Assembly (NCBI GenBank): GCA_964346275.1 | Contig: CAYFUR010000035.1 | Location: 1-34,413, forward strand | DNA from: CAYFUR01 sp964346275 | GTDB lineage: Bacteria; Sumerlaeota; Sumerlaeia; SLMS01 | Direction of reading: 5' to 3' | Length of the DNA stretch: 34,413 nucleotides | In this document: positions 7,979 through 16,127 of the stretch, piece by piece | Layout: every line of letters begins with the position of its first letter | Numbering within the stretch: the stretch's first letter is position 1 | Position numbers and translations under genes: made by a program | The notes under the pieces: generated by a model | Seen by the model: only the letters and a program-made list of their open reading frames with translations | The model's database searches: none | What the model was told of the DNA's origin: nothing

Positions 7979-9487
7979 TTATTGCGAGCGGGAGCGCACG
8001 GCCAGAAAGACGGGCACAATGCGCTCGTTCCCCCCGTCGTCGGAGGGGATATTCACCACGCCGTGGGGGCTGTTTTCCCGGAGCATATCCGCGTGGTCGG
8101 CCCCCTCGATGGCCATGACCGAGGAACCACCTCCATCGAAATTGATCGCTGTGTCACACCCCACCCATTGCATGAGGTTCGATATGCCGGCCAGAGTCAG
8201 GCCGCAGCTATGCTCTCCGCTGTGGCGTCCATCCACGACGACGATCTTGAGGCCACCGGAAGGAAGCACGCCGAATGCTGTCCGCGGAGCCCGGGTCTCG
8301 GCCGTGTTGAAGGGAAACCGCGTCGGGGCCGGTCCGTCGGGTCTGAACTCTCCCGCGAAGGGAGGCGTCAGCATTTGCTCGGGATCAACGGCCTTGGAGT
8401 TTTTCACGAGAAAGGGCCCGGAACTGACCATCCAATTAGGAGGTCCCTGGTCAAATGGCCGGAGGTGGAGGGAGACGCGCTGGGGAAAATCCTCGCTGGC
8501 GGCGGCTTGAGCATGTTCGCCGGTCAGATAGACCAGCGCCCCGCCAAAAGGCGGCTTGATCGGCTTGTCCCCGTTAGCAACCCTCGTTAAGACCGCGCCG
8601 GTAAAAGCCAGCACGACGCTGTTCCGGGGCGGCGGGGTGGGCTGGCCGTCGAAATGGCGCCAGACCGCGCCTCGGGCATCGCGGGAATTCTTGCCGCGAT
8701 GAAGCCGCACGGGCGTCAGCCCTTCGATGTGCAATTCCATGTCGTCGGGACCATAGAGGCCAGGCAGCGACGTCCCCTCCTCGAAGTGAAGCACACCGGG
8801 ACGCTCGACCCACGGCGGCATGACCAGCCGACCATCGATCATGTGGCCGCCCAGGGGTTGGTGCAGGGCGGATATCCCATCGTCGTATTCTTCGGGGAAG
8901 TTCAGAAAGTAACCAGCGTTCGTCGCCGCGAGGATATCCTCGCTCGCCTGAACAAGGCGGGAAGCCGGGAAGGCCGGCAGATAACGCACCAGGCCGAATT
9001 CTTCGGTCCCCTTGTCCACATAATGAGGATCGAAAGCCTCGAACACTCGCTGGCGTTCCAGCACGCCCCGCCCCTGTGCTTCCGCTTCCATGATTTTCCG
9101 GGCAGGACCCGTTGTGTCGTCCTCATGGCCATAGAAGAGCGGAGCAAGGTTGAGATAGAAGCGCGACTCCTTTTGGCCGTCCTTGCGCCGGATCGCGCCG
9201 GAAGCAAAGGATGTCGCCCAATAGGCGTTTTCGATTTCCGAAAAATCCACCAGATGGGGATATTCCGCCGCGAGCACCGGGCCCATTTCGGCGGTGGCGT
9301 CGCTGTCGAGCGTCACCTCGTTGATGCAGAGTCCCTCCGAACGTTCCTGCGACGGATCGTCTTCCCTGGGCACGTAAAATCGAAAGCGCCTCCGCCGCCA
9401 GATGACACCGTCGGCGAGGTGCTTGTCCCGGTCTTCCTCCAGGGTGAAGTCCTTTTTCAGAACCGGCATACCCAGGATGCGGCTCAT
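7979..9487 (-). CDS. Second phosphodiester glycosidase (NAGPA family), no visible signal peptide
   Basis: About 502 residues from ATG 9487. The frame is open further upstream to a TTG at 9580 (533 residues), and no start has a convincing ribosome site; a TTG near 9520 preceded by AGGA is another option. The C-terminal half carries NAGPA motifs: ETRAPRTAFGVLPSGG, VVVDGRHSGEHSCGLTLAGI and FDGGGSSVMA near the end, followed by HGVVNIPSDDGGNERIVPVFLAV. This matches the order seen in the lipoprotein paralogue at 1746-4061. The N-terminal 200 residues are not recognised. No start gives a signal peptide or membrane segment, which is odd for a family that usually acts outside the cytoplasm; either the product is cytoplasmic or the true 5' end has been damaged. 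The gene ends at a good terminator. Confidence 0.75.
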   Translation of the reverse strand: MSRILGMPVLKKDFTLEEDRDKHLADGVIWRRRRFRFYVPREDDPSQERSEGLCINEVTLDSDATAEMGPVLAAEYPHLVDFSEIENAYWATSFASGAIRRKDGQKESRFYLNLAPLFYGHEDDTTGPARKIMEAEAQGRGVLERQRVFEAFDPHYVDKGTEEFGLVRYLPAFPASRLVQASEDILAATNAGYFLNFPEEYDDGISALHQPLGGHMIDGRLVMPPWVERPGVLHFEEGTSLPGLYGPDDMELHIEGLTPVRLHRGKNSRDARGAVWRHFDGQPTPPPRNSVVLAFTGAVLTRVANGDKPIKPPFGGALVYLTGEHAQAAASEDFPQRVSLHLRPFDQGPPNWMVSSGPFLVKNSKAVDPEQMLTPPFAGEFRPDGPAPTRFPFNTAETRAPRTAFGVLPSGGLKIVVVDGRHSGEHSCGLTLAGISNLMQWVGCDTAINFDGGGSSVMAIEGADHADMLRENSPHGVVNIPSDDGGNERIVPVFLAVRSRSQ

Positions 9488-9788
9488 GATGGAGGAATCG
9501 ATCTGGTTATGATTCAAGTGGCTGTCCTGAGACTTCTGTCGATTGATTCGCGAGAAAAAGCGTAACACGATCGGTTCCAATCGTCTTCTTATATGCTGTG
9601 GCCGGGGCGTTCACAGGACGAGAGCCTCCTGCTGCCGCAGCTGCGCACAAACGGCAATTTCAATGGGCGGGAGGAGGTTCCCTCACGGTTGTGCTGCTCA
9701 CAGGCTCACGAGCTTCCGCCGAGAGAGGAGGTGGGCAAAGTCTATTCCCAATTTCCCCTTTCCGGAGAATCCGGACGCCGAAAAGCAA
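9488..9788. other. Intergenic stretch between larB and the second phosphodiester glycosidase
   Basis: About 300 bases with no convincing gene on either strand. It may hold the 5' extension and promoter of the downstream minus-strand gene, but I see no clear -35/-10 pair. A 5-bp stem TCCGG/CCGGA near 9760 lacks a T tract and is not called a terminator. Confidence 0.4.
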
Positions 9789-10592
9789 TCATCCTCCATC
9801 CGCCGTCCTCATCCCGGACCCCTCGCCAATTTCGTTGATCTGATCGGCGAGATATCCTGCACCAAATCCGTTATCGATATTTACGACGCTCACCCCCGGG
9901 CTGCAACCATTTATCATTGTCAGTAAGGCCGAGAGCCCATGGAAGCTGGCGCCGTATCCCACGCTGGTCGGCACGGCGATCACCGGCACGCGCGTCAGGC
10001 CGCTGACGATGCCTGGAAGGGCTCCTTCCATACCCGCCACGACCACCAGCACACGTGCCCGGACAAGCAAATCCGCCTTGCGCATGAGCCGGTGAACGCC
10101 CGCCACGCCGACGTCGTAGGCGCGTTCGACGGGGCTGCCAAGGGCTTCCGCCGTGCAGGCCGCCTCTTCGGCAACGGGCAGGTCGCTCGTGCCAGCGGCC
10201 AGGACACCCACCAGGCCGCTTTTTTCTTCTGGGCGGCGTTGAAAAACAGCAAGAAAGCGCGCCACTGGTTCGTGGTGCAGATCTTCATTCTGGAATTCCT
10301 TTAAAACCGCGTCTTCCTGCTCCGCTGTCAGGCGGGTCATCATGACATTCTGGCCCGCCTGGCGAAGCCGCCGGGCGATGAGGAGGACCTGTTGCGGCGT
10401 TTTGTTTTCGCACAGGATGACTTCGGGCCGGCCCCGGCGAGCCTCGCGGTGCAGATCCAGCGCGGCGAATCCCATGTCGGCGATATGCAGCCGGTTGAGT
10501 TCCCGCTCGGCATCACCGGCAGACATGGTCCCCGCCGCGACAGCCTTCAGAAGGCCCTGTAAATCGGTGGATTGGTTGTTCTTTTCGCTCAA
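9789..10592 (-). CDS. larB: Nickel-pincer cofactor biosynthesis protein LarB
   Basis: 267 residues from a TTG start at 10592. The C-terminal 160 residues are the PurE-like domain: VLAAGTSDLPVAEEAACTAEALG, AYDVGVAGVHRL, VVVAGMEGALPGIVSGL, VIAVPTSVGYGASFHGLSALLTMINGC and VVNIDNGFGAGYLA. The N-terminal segment (LKAVAAGTMSAGDAERELNRL, then DLHREARRGRPEVILCENKT) is also typical of LarB. LarB carboxylates and hydrolyses nicotinic acid adenine dinucleotide as the first step to the nickel-pincer nucleotide used by lactate racemase and related enzymes. Its partners LarC and LarE are not in this window. The open frame extends 114 codons further upstream, but that part is not LarB-like and overlaps the intergenic region. 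It is divergent from the FG-GAP gene. Confidence 0.9.
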   Translation of the reverse strand: MSEKNNQSTDLQGLLKAVAAGTMSAGDAERELNRLHIADMGFAALDLHREARRGRPEVILCENKTPQQVLLIARRLRQAGQNVMMTRLTAEQEDAVLKEFQNEDLHHEPVARFLAVFQRRPEEKSGLVGVLAAGTSDLPVAEEAACTAEALGSPVERAYDVGVAGVHRLMRKADLLVRARVLVVVAGMEGALPGIVSGLTRVPVIAVPTSVGYGASFHGLSALLTMINGCSPGVSVVNIDNGFGAGYLADQINEIGEGSGMRTADGG

Positions 10593-10598
10593 GAAGGT

Positions 10599-10604
10599 CT
10601 CCTT
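10599..10604 (-). promoter_or_regulatory. Ribosome binding site supporting the TTG start of larB
   Basis: AAGGAG on the minus strand lies 6 bases before TTG 10592. No in-frame ATG lies nearby, and the LarB homology begins directly after this codon. Confidence 0.65.
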
Positions 10605-10725
10605 CTCCAGTGGCTCGGTTGGACGCACTTTAAGGCCGGCGGAGCAAAAAGCAACGAAGAGTGGGCTCCGCGCCGTTGACGCCCGAATTGAATGAGACCA
10701 TCCTGAGGCCACCAGGTTTTGGAGG

Positions 10726-11889
10726 ATGGAAGAGCGGAGGATGGTTTTTCGGAAAACTTCTCTCATCGCCGCGGCGGCCGCCGCCGCCCTGCTGGCGGGC
10801 CATGCCGCCGCCCAGCCCGTCTTTCGGCGGGCCGGCACCATCTTCACGGGCCTGAATCCCATCCACGGGCTCCTCGTGCCGCTGGACCAGGACCAGCAGC
10901 GGGACCTGGTGGTGGTGAATCGGTTCGCCAACATGGTGTCGATCTACCGTGGCGGAGAAACGGCCACGGCTCCATCCCCCGATCTATATGTCACAGGCAT
11001 CCAGCCGATGCACGCCACGGCGGCGGATCTGGACGGGGACGGTGACCTGGATCTTGCCATCGCCAATTTGCTCTCCCCATTTTTGACGGTCCTCTGGAAT
11101 GACGGCTCTGGAGGCTTTGCCGAATCAGACGATGTCCCGCTCGGCCTGGAGTCCAATTCCCTCGCAGCCGCGGACTTCGATGGCGACGGCACGATGGACC
11201 TGGCGGCCGTGGACCGGAAGACAGATACGCTGGTTCTGATTTTCAATGAAGGGGAACACCGTTTCAGCGCCGGGAGCCAGTTTGCGACCGGTATCCACCC
11301 GGTGCAGCTCGTGGCGGAAGATCTGAATGGCGACCAACGACCGGACGTGGTGATTACAAACTACTTTGACCAGTCGGTTTCGATTCACTGGAACGACGCG
11401 GGGGATTTCTCGCGCCGGAGCACCTTTCTGGTGGGAGAAAACCCCACCTTTCCCGTGGCCGCCGATTTCAACCAGGACGGCCGGAGCGACCTGGCGGTCA
11501 CGGTCTTTGGCGATGACCGGATTGCGATCCTTGAAAACCGGGGAGGCGAGGAATTCGCTCTTCAGCCCTTCCTTGCTCCTGACGAGGGTCCGTCGGGCCT
11601 TGTGGCAGAGGACCTGGACGGGGACGGCGCGCCGGACCTCGCCTCGGCCAATTTCCGGGGAACGGTCTCCATCTTTTCCAACGATGGAGCAGGCGGGTTT
11701 TCTCCATCGGCCCGTGTCTATACCTACCAGGAGCCGTTTGGACTCGTGGCGGGAGACTGGACGGGCAGCCCGGCGCCAGACCTCCTGGCGTTGAACTACA
11801 CCGCTCATGAAATCGTGGTGATCGAGAACTCGCCGGGCCGGGATCTGCCGGCGGGCTGGATCCTGTTCGGTACTCCCCCGCCGGAGTAA
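10726..11889 (+). CDS. Exported FG-GAP/VCBS repeat protein
   Basis: 387 residues. The N-terminus (MVFRKTSLIAAAAAAALLAGHAAAQ) is a signal peptide cut after AAAQ or nearby. The rest is built of about six or seven units carrying a calcium-loop motif: ADLDGDGDLDLAIAN, ADFDGDGTMDLAAVD, EDLNGDQRPDVVITN, ADFNQDGRSDLAV, EDLDGDGAPDLASAN and a degenerate last unit, GDWTGSPAPDLLALN. This spacing of about 45-55 residues predicts an integrin-alpha-like beta-propeller. No enzymatic domain or surface anchor is seen, so the product is probably periplasmic or secreted. Two starts are possible, ATG 10726 and ATG 10741, each directly after a GGAGG with no normal spacing. The second gives the cleaner signal peptide. 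Confidence 0.8.
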   Translation: MEERRMVFRKTSLIAAAAAAALLAGHAAAQPVFRRAGTIFTGLNPIHGLLVPLDQDQQRDLVVVNRFANMVSIYRGGETATAPSPDLYVTGIQPMHATAADLDGDGDLDLAIANLLSPFLTVLWNDGSGGFAESDDVPLGLESNSLAAADFDGDGTMDLAAVDRKTDTLVLIFNEGEHRFSAGSQFATGIHPVQLVAEDLNGDQRPDVVITNYFDQSVSIHWNDAGDFSRRSTFLVGENPTFPVAADFNQDGRSDLAVTVFGDDRIAILENRGGEEFALQPFLAPDEGPSGLVAEDLDGDGAPDLASANFRGTVSIFSNDGAGGFSPSARVYTYQEPFGLVAGDWTGSPAPDLLALNYTAHEIVVIENSPGRDLPAGWILFGTPPPE

Positions 11890-11898
11890 ATGGGGCGA

Positions 11899-12747
11899 TC
11901 AGCCTGTCGCCGCACCGGTTTCGTTGAGGGCCTTCTCGAACTTTTCCCACTGCGCCTTGTTCAAGCCAAAGCGGCCAAGGAGCGGCTCCGCGCCTTTCAC
12001 GGTGCCGTGGCAATCGGAGCCGCCGGTTTTCAGGTAACCGTGATCCAGGGCAATGGCATCAAGGCGATCGGTGATCTGGTTGTCATGGGCGGAATGCCAG
12101 ACTTCGATCCCCCGGCAACCAGCCGCGATCATTTCGGGGATCAGATCATACTGCTCTCCGAGCGCGGGATGAGCCATAACGGCAATGCCCCCGGCGTCGA
12201 GGATCACGGAAATACATTCCGTGGGATCCACCTGGAGCTTGGGAACATTGGCGGGCATGCCATCGGCCAGATACTTGTCAAAAGCTTCCTGAAAATCCGA
12301 AACGTATCCCGCTTCGATCAGGGCCCGGGCGACGTGGGGCCGGCCCACGACGCCGCCGTCCGCGGACGCCATCACGGCATCGATATTCACGGGGACGCCG
12401 CATTCCTCGAGCCGCCGGCCGATTTCCCGGGCGCGGGAGATGCGCGCTTCCTGGAACCGCTCGCAATGCTCCAGCAAATTCTTGTTCTCGATATCGATAC
12501 CATAGCCGAGGATGTGGACTTCGCGCTTGCCCGCGTAACAGGTCAGCTCGACGCCGGGAATCACGCGGACGCCGAGGCGGGCGCCGGTTTCCTGGGCTTC
12601 GCGCACACCGGCGACGGTATCATGGTCGGTGAGAGCGATGACCTGCAGCCCTTCCTCGCTGGCTCGTTCGGCGACGCGGGAGGGAACGTCCGATCCATCG
12701 CTCGCGTTGGAGTGGCAATGCAAATCGGCATAGTAGCGTGAAGGCAT
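11899..12747 (-). CDS. PHP-domain phosphoesterase (TrpH/YciV-like, RNase AM family)
   Basis: 282 residues, starting at ATG 12747 with AGGAAG upstream. PHP metal motifs are clear: DLHCHSNASDGS near the start, LTDHDTVAGV, IPGVELTC, GRPHVARALIEAG (insert-region motif of the TrpH type), VMAHPALG, and near the end GGSDCHG. The length matches TrpH/YciV proteins, which act as 3',5'-nucleoside bisphosphate phosphatases or 5'-3' exoribonucleases that mature rRNA 5' ends. The cytoplasmic location is inferred from the lack of a signal peptide. Its start codon overlaps the stop of the preceding gene (TGATG), so translation is probably coupled. It ends 9 bases from the convergent FG-GAP gene. Confidence 0.9.
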   Translation of the reverse strand: MPSRYYADLHCHSNASDGSDVPSRVAERASEEGLQVIALTDHDTVAGVREAQETGARLGVRVIPGVELTCYAGKREVHILGYGIDIENKNLLEHCERFQEARISRAREIGRRLEECGVPVNIDAVMASADGGVVGRPHVARALIEAGYVSDFQEAFDKYLADGMPANVPKLQVDPTECISVILDAGGIAVMAHPALGEQYDLIPEMIAAGCRGIEVWHSAHDNQITDRLDAIALDHGYLKTGGSDCHGTVKGAEPLLGRFGLNKAQWEKFEKALNETGAATG

Positions 12748-13280
12748 CAGGCTTCCTTTCTGATCTGGCGCGAAAGCGTCCGGGCGATTTCTTTCGCCCC
12801 GGGTGTGGTCAAAATCATTCCAGCAGCGAATTCGTACATCTTTCCCGAAAGCAGCGTAAGCCGGAGCAGGCGGCGGGGGAAGCCGCTGACCGCAGCCAGC
12901 TCGAGTTCTTCCGGGCCGAGGCGAAGAGGCTTTTCGCCGCCAGCGGGGACAAACACGAAATCCCTGTCCTCCGTCAAGCCTGCTTCTCCCTGGACCAGTC
13001 CGGAGAACCCGGTCAATGCCGTGGTTCGGTAGGCCGCGGCAACGGGCCGGGCCTCACCTGCCTTGCGTGGCTGGTTCCATGTTTCCGGTGTGGCCTGGCG
13101 CGCCTTATAGCGGGATTTGGGCGCCCAGGTGACCTTTTCCTCTTCATCGGCGGGGTCGAGTTGCTTGGGGACGATGTCATCAGCGAGAAGCTTTTCCCGC
13201 GCGGCATCTTCATCCTCTGCGCGGAGCACTCCGCGTCTGACACGCCCCCCCTGGTCGATCGCTGTGAATTGGAATTTCAT
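12747..13280 (-). CDS. Small protein with GspF-N-like segment and PH-like domain, function unknown
   Basis: 177 residues. Residues 1-45 (MKFQFTAIDQGGRVRRGVLR followed by AEDEDAAREKLLADDIVPKQL) match the pattern at the start of type II secretion/type IV pilus F (PilC/GspF) proteins: aromatic-x-x-A-x-D-x-x-G, a G-x-(hydrophobic) strand, A-E-x-E-x-A-A, then L-x-x-x-x-(hydrophobic)-P. There are no membrane helices of a real GspF. Residues about 80-175 are a compact alpha/beta region with a final helix that looks PH-like, but I am not certain. The gene lies 27 bases after the FMN reductase gene and overlaps the PHP gene start by one base. No function is assigned. Confidence 0.7.
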   Translation of the reverse strand: MKFQFTAIDQGGRVRRGVLRAEDEDAAREKLLADDIVPKQLDPADEEEKVTWAPKSRYKARQATPETWNQPRKAGEARPVAAAYRTTALTGFSGLVQGEAGLTEDRDFVFVPAGGEKPLRLGPEELELAAVSGFPRRLLRLTLLSGKMYEFAAGMILTTPGAKEIARTLSRQIRKEA

Positions 13281-13307
13281 GGGCCGCCGAACCGCCTGCT
13301 CTCTCTT

Positions 13308-13895
13308 TTACTTTCCGCGCAGGATCGCGAGAAAGCTGGGATAGTCGGCTTCGAGGTCTTTGCGCCTCTGCTGGGCCAGCAAAGGCCCGTAAATCGAGAG
13401 ATCATGGGCCATCATGGTAATCCGCTTGTCCAGGCGTTCGGCAACGACTTTGCCCTCCGCCTCCACTTCTTTTCCCTCCACGCCCGCGACGCCGTAGGGA
13501 AGGCTCCAACCATAGCATTGCCGGACCGCGGAACGCAGATCGTCCATGGCCGTCAGGCCTTTTTCGTGAGACGCGCAAACATAGGCGAACAATTTGCCGG
13601 TGAATTCGCGCCAGAAGTAATCCAGGAAATTCTTCAGAACTCCACTTGGACCCCCGTGGTAATCCGGGGTTCCGAGAACGTAGCAATCCGCGGCGACGAC
13701 CCGCTCGCGGATATCCGCATAGTTTTCTTGCTGATCATTTTGACCGGGAACAAAGAGGGGAAGAGGTGTCTTCCTCAAATCAAGGAAGTCAACCTCGACT
13801 CCGAATTCTATCAGGCGCTGCTCGGCATGCTTGAGCATCGCCGCGGTCGCGGAATGGGGATTGGGGCTTCCTTGCACAATCATGAGGCGTAACAT
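13308..13895 (-). CDS. NADPH-dependent FMN reductase-like flavoprotein
   Basis: 195 residues from ATG 13895; an in-frame TTG at 13916 lacks support. The N-terminus IVQGSPNPHSATAAMLKHA is the phosphate-binding loop of the flavodoxin-like FMN_red family (G-S-x-x-x-x-S). The second signature, GTPDYHGGPSGVLKNFLDY, is the conserved flavin-binding loop (T-P-x-Y-x-G-x-x-S-G-x-L-K-N-x-L-D). Such enzymes reduce FMN, quinones, azo compounds or chromate using NAD(P)H in the cytoplasm. It is the first gene of a three-gene minus-strand operon with the GspF-N/PH-like protein and the PHP phosphoesterase. No link between the three activities is obvious. Confidence 0.88.
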   Translation of the reverse strand: MLRLMIVQGSPNPHSATAAMLKHAEQRLIEFGVEVDFLDLRKTPLPLFVPGQNDQQENYADIRERVVAADCYVLGTPDYHGGPSGVLKNFLDYFWREFTGKLFAYVCASHEKGLTAMDDLRSAVRQCYGWSLPYGVAGVEGKEVEAEGKVVAERLDKRITMMAHDLSIYGPLLAQQRRKDLEADYPSFLAILRGK

Positions 13896-13960
13896 GGACA
13901 GGTAACCTTGGGGCAAAAATTTCTGCCCCCACTAAAGCCTGGGCAGGGCGCCGAAAGCCA

Positions 13961-13994
13961 AGGAAAAGTTCCGGGGCCGGAAAACCGGCCCCGG
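13961..13994 (-). terminator. Strong terminator after the small lipoprotein gene
   Basis: A perfect 10-bp stem CCGGGGCCGG / CCGGCCCCGG with an AAAA loop spans 13971-13994. On the minus strand it is followed by AACTTTTCC. It lies 10 bases after the stop codon of the small lipoprotein gene and separates it from the FMN reductase operon. Confidence 0.75.
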
Positions 13995-14003
13995 GGCTGG
14001 CCG

Positions 14004-14195
14004 TTAATCTGTTTTTTCTTCGACTTCGTCAGCCGCCTCTTCGATCTCATCCCCCGCCTCCTCGGCGGCTTCTTCCACGTTTTCTTCCGCTTCCTTCACG
14101 TTATCTTTCCACTCGGAATCATTGTTCGTGGTGGCGCAACCGCCCAGGGCGAGAATCGCAACCATCGCCAGAACACTTCCAATCATGCGGACCAT
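14004..14195 (-). CDS. Small entericidin-like lipoprotein
   Basis: 63 residues from ATG 14195, with AAGGA about 7 bases upstream. MVRMIGSVLAMVAILALGGC is a lipoprotein signal with lipobox LGGC. The mature part of about 43 residues is almost entirely charged helix with repeated AEE/EEAAEEA units and a strongly acidic end. This composition resembles entericidin and other very small outer-membrane lipoproteins. The frame is open for 31 more codons upstream, but only this ATG has a ribosome site and lipobox. It has its own terminator and a divergent neighbour, so it is a single-gene unit. A structural or stress role is possible but not shown by the sequence. Confidence 0.75.
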   Translation of the reverse strand: MVRMIGSVLAMVAILALGGCATTNNDSEWKDNVKEAEENVEEAAEEAGDEIEEAADEVEEKTD

Positions 14196-14332
14196 GAGAT
14201 TTCCTTTCTCTTGATTTGTAAAAATCTGTGAAGAGAAGGAGCAATTGCCGGTCCGGGGCAGCAAGAATGGCAGATTTCTCTTCGCCACGGCCTGCGATTC
14301 CTCCAGACTGGCGCACCTAAGGAGGCGACCGT

Positions 14333-15145
14333 ATGCCCATCCGCTACTTTATCGATCTGGATTGCACACCAAGGGAAGAGCTTGGCCGCTCCGGACTGTT
14401 GAGCATGCTGGCGCGGTCGGACCGCGCGGAAAGCATCCGCCAGCAATTTTTGGAAAAATATCAGGTCGGCGATGAAAAAAAGATGCGCTTTCGCGAAAAG
14501 GTCACAACGGCGGATGGAGAGCCGGAAAAGCGCGAGATGAGCGTGGCCGATCTGAAAAAGGAAACCCAGCCCCTCGACGACTTGAAACATCATTGCCGGG
14601 GTTGTCCGGCGGCGCTCACCGGCGAATCCTATAGCTGTGTCGGGGTGATTTCCTTTCCCATCAGCGAGGCGGCGGAGAATTGGCTGGTGGAGCAGATTCC
14701 GCCGAGCGGATCGCGAAGCCTGGAACTTTTCTTAGATGCAAGCTCGCGTAACAGCTATGGCCAGTCCGAGATGCTGAAAAACTGGCGCAAGGCCGGCTTC
14801 TTCGAGCGCTCTGAACCCGTTCAAGGCGAGCGGGACGGCATCCTGGTCACCAGCGACCAGGTCTTGAACGAGTTGTTCTTTGTGGGAGACCTCCAGCCCT
14901 CCCACCAGCTCGGCGTGCTCATCCATCTCCAGGCCCTGAAGGCAAGTGATGGAAGAGAAGGGGATGAGCTTCTCGACTTGATCGAAGGGGTCGACGAAAA
15001 AGCTTCCGCCGAAGAAAGCCCGATGATTGACTTCGCCCTGCAGCCGCAAGAGGGCAGCGACGCCACAATCCGCGAATTGATCCACTTTCTCTTTGCCTCG
15101 TTTCGCGCGTTCTCCATCCAGCTGCCCCTTGGATTGCGGCTGTAG
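14333..15145 (+). CDS. Unknown 270-residue protein with HHCxxC...C motif
   Basis: I do not recognise this family. The start is certain: TAAGGAGG lies 9 bases before ATG 14333. There is no signal peptide or membrane segment, so it is probably cytoplasmic. A cysteine at residue 11 and the cluster HHCRGCPA followed by SYSCVG at about residues 84-103 could bind a metal. The second half has KNWRKAGFFERSEPVQGERDG and a helical acidic C-terminus. The next gene is the TIM-barrel isomerase-like protein 84 bases downstream on the same strand, which may be cotranscribed. The gene is divergent from the small lipoprotein. Confidence 0.75.
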   Translation: MPIRYFIDLDCTPREELGRSGLLSMLARSDRAESIRQQFLEKYQVGDEKKMRFREKVTTADGEPEKREMSVADLKKETQPLDDLKHHCRGCPAALTGESYSCVGVISFPISEAAENWLVEQIPPSGSRSLELFLDASSRNSYGQSEMLKNWRKAGFFERSEPVQGERDGILVTSDQVLNELFFVGDLQPSHQLGVLIHLQALKASDGREGDELLDLIEGVDEKASAEESPMIDFALQPQEGSDATIRELIHFLFASFRAFSIQLPLGLRL

Positions 15146-15229
15146 GTGTCCGGCGCGGCGGTGGTGGACTTTTCGCTTCGATACGCTCAACGCTCAGACA
15201 TTTGTTCCAGATCATGAGGAGGCACCCCG

Positions 15230-16024
15230 ATGCGCATACTTTATTCGAAGGCCCTTTGGGGGATGAAGGAGGGGAAAACCCTGCGGGAAAAGTTTGCTCT
15301 GAGCAAGGAAGCCGGCTTCGACGGCATCGAGGCCAGTGTGATTGAGCTGGACGCGGGCGAGATTCGGGATCTCTGCCAGGAGTTCGATCTCTACTATGTC
15401 GCACAGATTTTCCCTCTGAGCGTGGAAGATTTCCGCGAACAATACGACAAAGCACGCGACGCGGGCGCGCGGCGCATCGTTTCCCAGACGGGGCGCGATC
15501 GCTGGTCCTTCGAGGAGGGAGACCGGTTCTTCCGCGAGGTGCTGGCGGTTGAAAAGGACATGGGCCAGCCCGTGGCCCACGAAACGCACCGCCACCGCAT
15601 GTTCTACGCGCCATGGACCACGGCGCGGTATCTCGCGGAGCATCCTGATCTGCACATTGCCCTGGATCTGAGCCACTGGACCTGCGTGTGCGAATCCATG
15701 CTGGACGATATGCCGGAATACGTCAGCCTGGCCATTTCGCGGGCCATCCACATGCACGCCCGCGTCGGTTATCAGGAAGGCCCGCAGGTGAGCGACCCCT
15801 CGGCTCCGGAATGGCGCGAGCACCTTCTCGCCTTTGGAAAGTGGTGGGACGAGTGGAAGCACTATCACGAGAAGGCAGGGGTGGCGGAGTTGACCGTTTC
15901 GCCGGAATTCGGCCCCCCAATGTATATGCACACCTTGCCCCACACCAACCAGCCGGTGGCGAGCCACTGGGACGTGAACCTCTGGATGCGCGACTGGTTG
16001 AGAGAGCGCTGGAGCCAAAGGTGA
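15230..16024 (+). CDS. Sugar phosphate isomerase/epimerase-like TIM barrel protein
   Basis: 264 residues with a good AGGAGG site before ATG 15230. The pattern matches the xylose isomerase-like TIM barrel (AP_endonuc_2 superfamily): KFALSKEAGFDGIEASVIEL at strands 1-2, GARRIVSQTGRD at the third strand, VAHETHRHRMFY with the conserved E and H, IALDLSHWTCV with the metal-ligand D-x-x-H, IHMHARVG, and ELTVSPEFGPPMYM near the end, where the last glutamate ligand is expected. Such enzymes isomerise or epimerise ketoses and inosose-type sugars, or process myo-inositol. The substrate cannot be told from the sequence. No transporter or kinase is next to it. Confidence 0.85.
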   Translation: MRILYSKALWGMKEGKTLREKFALSKEAGFDGIEASVIELDAGEIRDLCQEFDLYYVAQIFPLSVEDFREQYDKARDAGARRIVSQTGRDRWSFEEGDRFFREVLAVEKDMGQPVAHETHRHRMFYAPWTTARYLAEHPDLHIALDLSHWTCVCESMLDDMPEYVSLAISRAIHMHARVGYQEGPQVSDPSAPEWREHLLAFGKWWDEWKHYHEKAGVAELTVSPEFGPPMYMHTLPHTNQPVASHWDVNLWMRDWLRERWSQR

Positions 16025-16127
16025 GCGCCCCGGGCGGAAAATCCCCCTTTACCCGATTGACCTCCCTTTGAACAGTGAGGCCAAATGACAGGCAGAAGGA
16101 CTCATTGCCCACGGCGACGGAGATGAA

